From the NCBI GenBank assembly GCA_947652605.1, contig OX393577.1, forward strand, positions 64,938,108-65,002,107: 64,000 bases of DNA, given 5' to 3'. The position numbers were made by a program, and so were the translations under genes. Under the pieces are notes generated by a model. That model made no database searches, was not told the origin of the DNA, and saw only the letters and a list, made by a program, of their open reading frames with translations. Positions 38,001 through 50,000 of the stretch are shown piece by piece; position 1 is the stretch's first letter, and every line of letters starts with the position of its first letter. Origin of the DNA: Elmis aenea. Taxonomy: Eukaryota > Arthropoda > Insecta > Coleoptera > Elmidae.

Positions 38001-41000
38001 GTTCATAGATGACAGGCGCTGATGATACGCAAATGGTTATTTTATGCAAATTTTATTATTGTTAAAACAAACCGAACGTCTTCTTAGCTTTACGGTATGT
38101 ATATATTTGTAAGTGAACCTCACCGATTTATTTTTAGAAACCTACCTTACAGTGTGTACTTGATGTGTGTGTTTGTAATGAGATCGTAACATGTGTGCAT
38201 TAATATTTAGGTTTACTGTAAATATTATTAAGTATAACAGTTACAGTCATGTGCTGTTAATGTCTTTATAAGACAGCTAAATAGAGGGACGTCTCGTAAA
38301 AGACTTTTTCAACTCGTTCCGGATAAACAGATGTGCGGATAAACCGCATTTGGGTTTTTAAGATATAGCCCAAAGATATGTGAAATTGGTTAACATGTCT
38401 TTGCAACTGAACCAAAATCATTTTGTTATTTCAAAGTTTATAGTAGTGGTAAATCGAATAAAAGCAACTTTGAAAAAAGCAACCGTTGAAAAAACAACTT
38501 TTTTCAATTCAGTTACCTCGACAAATGCAACTTTAATTTTATTTTTACCTTTTCAGAAATATTATGACTGTGTGGTTTCTACATGTATACGTGACCCAAC
38601 TGTGACCATTACGATAAAATAGATTAGAATTAAAAAAACTTCAGAATGGGTTCAAAATTTTGGAAAACAAGGGATCGTTTGAGGGTAACTTGTTATTAAC
38701 GGGACTAAAAATATGCTGTAAGGTCTGTTTTTTTGTTTTATACTAGCTTATACTATTTTTTCGTTTAAGAAAATCGTATACGGTTTTCTAGTACGGTGTC
38801 AATCAGAAATTAAAAATCTTGAACGAAAAATTCGTGCGAAATTACTACCTTCCGTAAATGCGTCCAATTTTAGCATGGGCGCATGCGTATTCTACTGTAA
38901 CTGTATGACCGCATGTCATTTGTGGGTTAGGTTAACTGAAACAATCAAACGATTTTAAATACCACTTATTACCGTTATCCCTCATAATTTATTTTGTAGG
39001 AATAAATATGTAGAATGGAACAAGCGTTAAATATACGTTAAATTTGAAAATGATTCGCTTTCTCTGTGATCAAATTAAACATTTGACATGGTTACTCAAG
39101 GTGCCAACAAAATATGATAAAAGTTACTAAAAAGTAACCAAAATATATTGGAGTGTTCGTACCAAAAAAAAGTAAAATGTAAATGGTTCATATTTTCCAT
39201 GCTAAATTCTTAAACGAAATTTTTATATTAAAAATCGTGTACGATTTTCTTAAACGAAAAAATAGTATAGTATAAAACAGACTTAAGAAGAATAAGAGAG
39301 AAAGCTTTCGCAGAAAAATTAGGCATGTAAAAATAAAGTTTTGATTTACTTTGTTTAATTTGTTTTCCAGTTGTGAAAAGTCTCGATTTTCACTTAATCA
39401 ATAAACATTATTTTAAAAACACCAACTTGTTCTCTAGCAACAATAAATCTTTCATTTTTTCTTAATTTCTGAATATAAATGAATTTTAATTCAAATTATT
39501 TTACAATAGTGCACCTAATTTGACAAAAGCAACTATTACAATCAAAATCCATTCAGAAAAGTTGCTTTTGTCGAGTATTTACTGTATTTCATTTAAATAT
39601 TTTATAGACCCAAAAAAAGCTACATTTTTGTATGTACAAAATATTGTTATTATTTAAACTACCAGCCATTGTTATAATATTTTAATTCAACAGACCAGCG
39701 CAGAAACAGTTGTTCATGAAAATATGGCAATAAAATTAAAATTTTTATAAACTCGATTCGACTACTTGTACAATGATTTATGATATTTAAAAAGTGATAA
39801 GAGCAGTTTGCACAAGGCATGTGAACAAATATTACTCACTTAATGTAAACACACTCATAAAACCACGTTATACTGTTACCTTAACGACGTATGAAAAAAT
39901 ATAGGTCGTTAAAGTGTAATACTTTGCAAGTTCATGCAAAATAAAATAATTTTTAAGAGCAAAATAACGTTTGCATAACATAGAAAGAACAGTTCAGACA
40001 CACCGTCACCAAAATTTTAAGTAGACACTAAAATATAAACGTTTTATTTTCAATATAAATCATATTCCGTATCTTTTCCGTTATCAACGAAACGACAATT
40101 TTTCCAAGGTCCTGTTAGTTACAGTCCAATCAAATTTAATCAAAAAATACCGACTCCACGTATATTTTCCGGACAAAAGTGCCGCATAAAACAAATATTT
40201 AATATTGTACCCGAAATAACACAAATTTTAAAGGTTACAGTACCTAATAATAGTTGATTTAAGTAGAATCGAAATCATAACTGGGATGTGCAGTGTAAAC
40301 ACGTCCATTATTATATTGTTTCCTAGGAAACTTTACTTTAACACAAATCCCACACATTTAATAAAATTTGCAAGTTTTCATGTCCAATGTTTTTACTTCG
40401 CGCGATCTACTTTATACAAATAACAGTTTAAAGGCTCCAATTCGGTTATTTTAATTCAAACGCCTCCCCAATTGCAATAAATACGCAATGAAACCGTAAC
40501 GGTTTCGTAAACACCGCGCTCTAGAACAACGTTCCGGAGGAAAAGCGCGGCATTCTAGGAAGTCCAGTCCGTAAACCTCCTAACAACAAAAAACCAGACG
40601 TCGATGATTTAAAAATGGAAATACTTGAAGAAAATGTTCGTATCTCAAAGGCTACAGTTGTTTTTCAGTGAACAAAACCGCTTTATAAAAAAGACTTGGT
40701 TACCTTCTTTAACGCTTTGGACGTAGACGGGGTTGTCTCCCGATACTTTCATGCCATAGCCCTTTTCATCCCTATTAACCACTACTTGCACGATGTGAGG
40801 ATGGCCAGAGACGTGCGTAGGGCTATCCATTAGCGAAATAGGGCGGCCTGTCACCCCCACCATTGTTCCAGTTGGAACTGAAACAGGTACAGGCGAAGGC
40901 CGCCTCACCGATCCGTTCAAATTAGTAGCTGATGATCTATAACAAAAAAAAATAAACAAATGAAAACAAAAACGAAACGAAACTAAGTGAAATAGGTCCT

Positions 41001-44000
41001 ATTGTTAAAAATTTGGTTCGACAAAGAAAACGAACAACGATTGAGGGAAAATCATGGCGTGCCAGCGAGCATACCCACTGACGTAATGTAAACAAATCCA
41101 TATCACGCTGTCGTTCTATGGTTATACGTGCGTCGCTTATTTATTTCTTATCAGTATTAATAACAAAATGAGCAGATATGGTTTATATAGGTGAAAATAA
41201 TTGGTACAGTGTGATAATTTTTCTGACCTTTCAAAACAAATTCTTGTTATTTAGTTTTCTTTTTTTTTACTTGTGCAAACTAAAATAATATAAGTCATGA
41301 ACGATCCATCATTAAAGAATTTTAAAGGTGCTAAGGCTAAACTTTAAAACAACATCAAACATTCCACTTTTAAAATTAAATATGTCCTTTACACTATGAG
41401 TCAGTTTTGTTAGCATTTATAGGAAATACAAAATATTTAAGATGCAAACCTTTGGCAGACTACAACGGCGATGATAAGCCAAGTTTATGTGCTAAAAAAT
41501 GTTTGATGTGATGACATACGGCCAGACAGACACAGCCACAAAAAGTTAGCTACACTAACGTGCCCACATATAACAAACAATCAAACAAAAAACACTAACA
41601 TCAAAGCAAATTCATAAAAATTATCATTGCAGTTTAAAAATATACATGATTCATCCCACAAAAAGAATATTTATAAAAAATTGTAGAACTCGGGTAAAAA
41701 ATATTTTTCTGTAATTGTACATTCTTTCAATTAAAAGCTTGTTGGCTCACTTATTCAACCTGTACGCGAAACAAAAGAAAATTACCAATTCCCTGACATT
41801 CGTCTGCAAAACCTTTCGTTTTCTGTCCGATCGTTATCACCATCTTCCGCCGTAATTTGTTTTGCCGGTCATCACTTTCATTTTCCTTCCCCAATTTCTA
41901 ATTCGGCCACATAAATCTCCTTTCTTTAACAACGTTCCGAGCCACTATCAATCTTGCACTATCGCAAATTAGGAACTACATTAAATTTTCCACATTTTCG
42001 CCCGTCCAATGTTTGCGCACAGCCTTAACAACGATTATCTCAAATAATTGCACTAGGAGCGGTACGGAAATGCTAAATTCCATCACAAACAATAACCCAT
42101 TTTTATTTAACACGTGATTCTTTGAAGCACAATATTAGTCATACAGTGGGTAAAAAGTTTAACGAGCATTTAACCATCAACAACTATCAGATTTCCAATC
42201 AAAAAACATTTATTAGGATCTTCGACGTTATCCTATTAAAAATTCAGGCGAAAATTAAACAAAAATGCATATTATAGAATGAATATATCACATTTAATTT
42301 GTTGCATAGGTACCAAAAGTTTGAAAAACCAACTGTAACTCTTCAGAGCCGTTTATTTTGAAAGTGGAAGTGAAACGTGGACACTCACAAATAAAAATAG
42401 TAGCCGAGTGAATGCAGATGAAATGAGATTTATAAGAAAAATCCAAGGAAAAACAAAAAAAGAGAATCAGAAACAAAACATATAGAGAACAATTAAAGAT
42501 AAAATCAGTTGAAACAAAAATACAAGAGAGACAGCTGGGATAATTGGGTCACATTTATAGGATGAAAGAAGAAATATTAACCAGAAAAGCCTATGGAGCA
42601 AGAACACAGGGAAAAACAAAAGAGGTGGACCGAGAAAAACCTGGCAAGACGAAATTAAAAAAGCAGCAACGGATAGAATCATTAAATGGAAAGACATAAA
42701 AAAGCTAGCACAAGACAGAAAAACATGGAAAAAAGTCAGCACAACACAACTTGAGTTGTTGACAGTCCTACACCTAACAGTAGAAGGACTCATGACTAAA
42801 TAATAATAAAATACATAATCCATCATTATACCATTTTCAAAATAAATTAATGTATTTACACTTCTGTTTAACAATAAAATTTTAAAATAAATTGCAAGTA
42901 AAATCTGTGAGGGATAAAATACGAGACATTTTTGTAATCGTAAACAGCTTTAACTTATTTTTCGCAAAAAGTTACTTATGCCACCTTCAAAATAAACTGC
43001 TCATATCTTGAAAATCTAACAGTCAGTAAAATTTAATTATAAATGGCATTTAAAAAATTCCAATCACATCTAGCACTAAATCAACGTGGCTCAAAATTAT
43101 AGTTAGATACTATAAACTTCCTAATTTTTAAACTAAAAAAAAATGCGTACTAAACCTTTGTAGATTCTCAAAAAGTGCACTGAATCAGGTATTTTTAAAA
43201 CATAAATACATCCCAATCGTTCGTAGGACAGTTTTATGTTTGTTGTTATTAGGAAAGAGCATCTGTTTACATCAAGAAAACAACTGATTATGAACGCTTA
43301 AAGTACTGTAACGTATCCCCTATTTTTCTACAGGATAGACCCCGAAGTGTGGATCTGTAGCCAATTTCCTTCACTCTTTTTCTTCCAACTTAAAAAATCA
43401 CCACAGCACGATCTATTAAAAGAGCTACCAAGGTCTCCAGATCTGACACCTCTTGATTATTTCTTATGGGGGCGTCTGTAATTTCGGATATTTAAACTAA
43501 TTATGTAGCTTATGTCTCTAAGGATTCAGACTTGGGATTCCCCTGTCTATACGTGTAATGAGATCTTAACTGACATACTCATTAACTCATCAATAACTAC
43601 GTTAATCAGTTCTAGACCTTGGTGCGTTACAATAGGATTGAAGATGGTCTATATTTAATTTAAAAAAAGCAAATAACTGAAAGTCCTTCAAAAATTCTAG
43701 TACGAGGGTTGCCTTTTATATTTCGGGATTAGAGAACAAAAACAAATATTAATCATCGAAAATCACTTTATTGTTTTTCAAAATATTCCCCATGAATATC
43801 TATACACTTTTGCATGCGTTTGGACCAATTGTCGAAGCACTTTTTCCACTCTGATTGAGGTATCTCCAAAAAATGCATTCTGAATGCAGCAACCGCTTCT
43901 TCAGGTGTCGAAAAACGTTGACCTCTCAGTTTGTTTTTTACGTACGGGAATAAAAAGAAGTCATTTGGTGAAAGGTCAGGACTATATGGCGGATGACTCA

Positions 44001-47000
44001 TCAAATCGATGTTTTGGGTGCTCAAAAATGCAGTTGTTTGAGCCGATGTGTGAGAGCTCGCATTGTCGTGATGAAGAGTGATCCGTCTTCGGCAGTTGGT
44101 TTTTCTGATTTCTTGGAAGACAACTGGCAAACAAATTGTTGTGTACCACTCAGAATTGACTGTTCTGCGTTGTTCTAGTGGTACGGTTGCGACATGTCCA
44201 GTTTTTCCGAAAAAACATGCGACCATTTGCTTGGAAGTGCTTCGTGCGCGAACAACTTTTGTTGGATTTGGCTCATCTTGAAACACCCATACAGTCGACT
44301 GCTGTTTACTTTCGGGCTCATACGCGTAAATCCACGATTCATCACCTGTCACGATGTCATAGACGTGTTTTGAAGCACCGCGATCGTATTTTTCGAGCAT
44401 TTCTTTCGACCAATCGACACGAGCCTTTTTTTGAGCGATAGACAAATTGTGTGGGATCCAACGCGAACAAATTTTTTTGACAGTTAAATGTTCATGCAAT
44501 ATTGAGTGTATGCTGGTCCCACTAATGCCTAAGGTTGTCTCTATCTCACGATAGGTCACATGACGATCTTGCAATATCAGTTCGCGCACAGCATCAATGT
44601 TTTTCAGAACAACAACTGATTTTGGACGACCTTCACGAAATTCGTCTTGGAGTGAACTCCGACCACGATTGAATTCACCATACCATCGATAAACACTGGT
44701 CCTTGATGGAGCTTCATCGCCAAAAGTTGAATTAAGTTCATTCATGCACTGCTGCTGAGTTAATCCACGTCGAAAGTTGTAAAAAATAATCGCACGAAAA
44801 TGTTCACGATTTAATTCCATTTTTGGGGGCAGATGAATCTTTTAACTTACTGTAAACAACACAAATAGCGCTCGTATGTCAAAACGTTCTGAGTACGTAT
44901 AACCTCAAAAACGTCTAACTTTACGATAGAGCTGTCAGTTGACAGATTGCAATACCAGGGTTGCCAAATCCCGAAATATAAAAGGCAACCCTCGTATGCA
45001 CGTAAATAGATACGTTTTAAACGCCCGGAAATACAACCAAGAAATATGAAAAACAAATTCATAAATAGAACGTTTGTTTGTGTACAAGTAAACTATTTTC
45101 CACCATACTTAAAAATGTCTAATTTTTTCGCAGTAAGTTTATACGTTTTTTATTTAATAAGATTTCATTACTTAACAACATTTTAACAGAAATTGCTTTA
45201 GCGAATATTATTTGCATACGATTTAAAAAATTGGCAATATACAGCCCCAAGAAAATGTAAATCCCGACATAAATAAAAGCAAAGGAAGACGAAAAACAAG
45301 ACGTAAAGTATCAAACTTATAAACGAAAGTTCCAGGAACTCGACACACAAAGAACTCCCGTGATTGAACCTTTCAAGTTTACGACACGTTTTATGGCCCT
45401 AAACACAAAGATGTTATTACAATTCGTGCCTACACGATAAGAAACCCAGAGGAGCTTTCATTATAAGGATATATGGATGCATCAACCCCTCTAATTACAC
45501 CGCAGACACAAAACCAGACTTCGCCTGTTTAGTTTCGCCAGTCATTTCCGGGTAGATGAAGGAAAACATTAAAAGAGTCTAACAAAAAACTGAAGATCAC
45601 GCCCTAGGAGATGGATACCTTGATAGTACTAAGTAGTCTACAAACGAACATCAAAATTATCAAATGAAAATAATCATAGTCAACTGTTCGGAATTTGCAT
45701 AGGTATATCAACGAATGTTTTTTTAATCCTGGACAATTTAATACCAAGTTAATGGAATCAATACCAACATTTTAATAAAGCACCAGTAGTTTTGACTAAT
45801 AGGCGATCTGATATTCCACAAACAAGTAGAAAATTTTCCTTATTTTATCTATGTTACATTGGTCTGTCTTAACTTGAGAGCTGATATTTGACTCACGAGC
45901 CAGCATCTTAAAATGTAAACGTTAAAGTTTTTTCCATACTGAAACAACACTCTTCAAAATTACGCCTTAATGAAAAATTTTTTCAAAACAAAACATTTTG
46001 ATTGGCAGGGATGTAACATTTGAAGTTTCATTGCCTGATTTTAAGAGCATGAAAACACTGTTTTTGCTGAATTCATGATTAATTATATTTTACAAAACAC
46101 GATGTAAGGATAACAACGTTATACCAAGTTCTTTCAGTGATTTATCATTTTCTGAACAATGTAAATAAATAAGTTTCATTCGAAATCGATTAGGTATAGT
46201 TTTTTTATGACCTCTTATCGACTAGACCAGTTACAGAACTGCTCTAGCATTTTGACAAGACATCTATAGAAAAAAACTAAATGCTTTTTATTAAACTTAT
46301 TGGTATTTATAATAGAATCACTTAAAGGATTCCAGCATTTAATTTCTAAACGATTTCAAAATTTAACAAATCATCCAAATCAATTTTTAAAACACGAAGT
46401 TACAAGGGAACTGCAAAAAATTAACAAAATAACTTATTTCAGACCGAGCTCGGTGGCCGGTTGGTCTGGTTTCAGGTGGTTTCCCCTACCTACTATAGGC
46501 AAATGCTGTGACAGTACTTCCACCTACCCTCTACCCTTACTCACCTAATCCTAGTTCCCTCCTCCTCCACTTCGGTGATTAGCCATAGCAGCAAAAACAT
46601 GCCGAAGTAAAACAAATCAGATAAAAAAAAAAAAAAACTATTTCACGAGAAAGCTACTGACGAAAGACGAGAGTCTGGAAACTGGCTTAGCATTTCTACA
46701 AGAGGTGCTTTATAATCATAAATAAATGTTTAATTTAACTTATTTATGTTACAGGAAAATATTTTAATATGAAATGGATCAGTATCTCTACCTCATTAAT
46801 TTTTGGAAGACTTAAATACAAACACTCTATTTGACATAAGATAGGCCAGTGTTTCTCAAACTTTTTACAATGAGGACCCCTTCCAAAATCAAACGCTTAC
46901 AGAGGACCCCAATGAATTGTTTTGTAGACAATCTTTTTGTTTTCATCTTAGCGTGGCAAATTTATTTGGATAATTTTCGAACGTTATAAAGGCTCTGGGG

Positions 47001-50000
47001 ACCCCTTCAGCAGGATTCAGGGCCCCCAGAGGTCCGCGGACCACACTTTGAGAACCACTGACATAAGCCATATCCTTCATTTGATATTTTTGTTAATATG
47101 CTATGTAAGGTAATTTACTTTAAATTACTCGACAAAAGGGTTTTCAAAAACACCATTTTTGTAGACAAAAAACAAATGTATGTAAAAATCAACCTCTTTC
47201 TTTACATGATTCGTGCTATGATCGCTAACTCTTTTTTTTCTGTTCAAAATCAGCTTCAGTTTAAACGATAAAAAACTTTTTGGAACTTGTAGGATAACAA
47301 TCGATGCCAAAAATGCATTTTGTTTACATATTTAAACAAACTCAGTTAAATACTTTTTAGATACAAATACTGGTACAAACGTGTCGCCTCTATTGTTGAC
47401 ATTAAACACTTATCTCGCCGTTGCTACCGGAATTGACATTCTGCACGAAAAGCTCACCACAAAAAAATTGTTTATCTCATCGATTATGCCACCTGAGCTA
47501 ATAACAACCACAAAACCCGACCAATTTTCTAAACGACACTTGAATTTAAACGACCTGTTCAAGAAACAAACGTTTTTCTTTTGATTCTATGTTTATGCAC
47601 ATAATTTACCCATTTTAATTTAATTACAATGTTTATCTCCTGAATTACATCATACCAGTTTTTGCATATAATTATCTTTTGAATTTTGCTCATGACCTAA
47701 TGTATACAAACATGAACTTTAGATTCAACACTCAAGTCCTGTGTTGTTTTTTTATAAGCTGGATGTACGCTTAAACTTATCTCCAGTTTTGGAGCAATTT
47801 TTATCGGCACATTAGTGCAGCACAATTGACCTGTTTAATAATATTCGCTGATAACAATTGTAAATAATTATCTAAATGCAGTTTCATTGTTTACTTCTAA
47901 ACCAGCAACCAATCGAGTCATATAGGTAGGATAAATCTGATCAGTTATCATTCGCATTGCAATAAGTTACTGAAAACGGACGATAGCAACAATTTTCAAA
48001 ATTTGAGTAGACATGAACGTGTTATTAATATTAATGAAATTTACCTGGAAACTGATTTTTACTATCCTCAAACATAATGTTATTGTAACTAGTTAAAGAC
48101 TTTAAAATTCGTTAACTACATTTACAATTCATAAAGATGAAAGTCTATTTTTAGGCAGACAGTTACGAAAGTCGTACGCAAGTATAAATTGCTACACGTC
48201 AAAAACTACCTTCACATTTTATAAGAAAATAAGAACGCATCCAATCACCAAAATTCTCCAACCATAAAGCAAGCAGACAAAATTGCAAAAATTTGAAATC
48301 AATTCTTTTTTAAATGACGCAAGCTTGACAGTGGAAATACATTTTTTTTAACTGTTCGTTATACAACATTTAGCATTTGAAAACTTTTTTTCCAACTTAA
48401 TATTTTTGGATTTTAAAATTACCCCAAGTTATTTATACCTAGTTTAAATGAACTGGAACGTACAAAACTTAATAATTTAGTTTCTTTAGAGCAGTCAGAC
48501 CAGCTGCTACATTTCAAATTTGAGATAAAATATCACAGCTAATGGAAAAAACAAAATGGGCAGTTTTTATAAGAAAAATGGAAGGCGGCTGATTAAATAA
48601 ATACTTTTTCTACGACCACAAATGTAAATGATTCTTACCGTACAGCCCTGCATGCATAGTAAGTGGGTCCTTAAGCACGGTAAGTAAAAATCACAGTTAA
48701 AAAAAAAATTATCAAAGTAGACTCACGTCAAACGCTTCCTGCATGCCTAGTAAGTGAGTTATAACGCACGGTAAGTAAAAAGCACAGTTTAAAAAAAAAA
48801 AAAGATCAAAGTAGACTCACGTCAAACGCTTCCTACATGCCTAGTAAGTGAGTTATAACACACGGTAAGCAAAACGCACACTTGTCTAGAAATGGCAAAG
48901 TAGGCTTACATCAAAACTGACAAGACAACGTAATTACATGTGTATATTAGCCAAAAAGCCGTTAAAATCGTAGGTATTGTGATCGTAGAAAAAGTAAGCT
49001 ACATAACACGAGTTGTAAAGCAACTACGCATTCGAACGTACACCTAGACCCAGCTTCCACAACCATTAAATCTTCAAACAGCAAAAATTAATAGAAGTGT
49101 TAGCCCATTTTGTATCTAAAATTCCAGTTTATTGCTTGATCTGCCACCAAAACAACCACACGGTTCAAAATCATAGCCCATCAACGACATTTTTGTTACC
49201 ATTCATTTTGTTATGCGTATTCCCAATAGTTTTTAGATAAATGATGTGGTGCCAAAGCCGTATAAGGCCCCTACTTTAAAAAAAAGGCAAACTTCCGATT
49301 TTTAAGTTCCATAAAACATAAAAAAAAGTGGTATTCTCAAATTAAGTTGATTGCACCTTTTTTTAACCACTTTAACATACAAAAAAAGGCTTAATGTTAA
49401 AAGTTGTCAATATTTTTATTACATACAGTTCAATCGTTATTAGTGTACTCCAACAACAATAAACTTTCATTGAGCCACGTATGTACTATAAATAAAATTA
49501 TATCATGCTAAAAACGTTTGTATTAAATAAGTACGTATAATGTAAATACAAGCACCAACGAAAGAAGCTGACATCACAAAACTTGTATAAATATTTATGC
49601 ATACTTGCTGTTACCTACAGTATACAGCTTTTATAAAAATAAAACTTCAACACAATCATCCGTTAGTTTTATTAGTACATATATACACTATGAATACTTA
49701 TTCGAAAATTAATGTTATTACTTGATTACATCTGACATCAACCTGCAAATCTTGATAAAGTGGTTTTTTAATTAACGGATAAATAAACCTAAGCTTTGTT
49801 GGATGTTTAAGGTCGTTTTCGAACTTAAAGGCCAAAAAAATGTACTTCCTTTATTTTGTAGCTACTCAAGTGTTTTTTTAAGTTCTAAATGGTTACTTTT
49901 AACGAAAAAACGATCAAAAAGAGTTGCAAACTTTCAACTGGCCTCTGCGGTTATGTAGTCAGTCATCTTTAAAAGACCTCCCAACAATTCAAGTGCATAA

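Noticed and set aside
43884..44441. Plus-strand frames opposite the mariner transposase
   Set aside because: Antisense shadows of the intact transposase.
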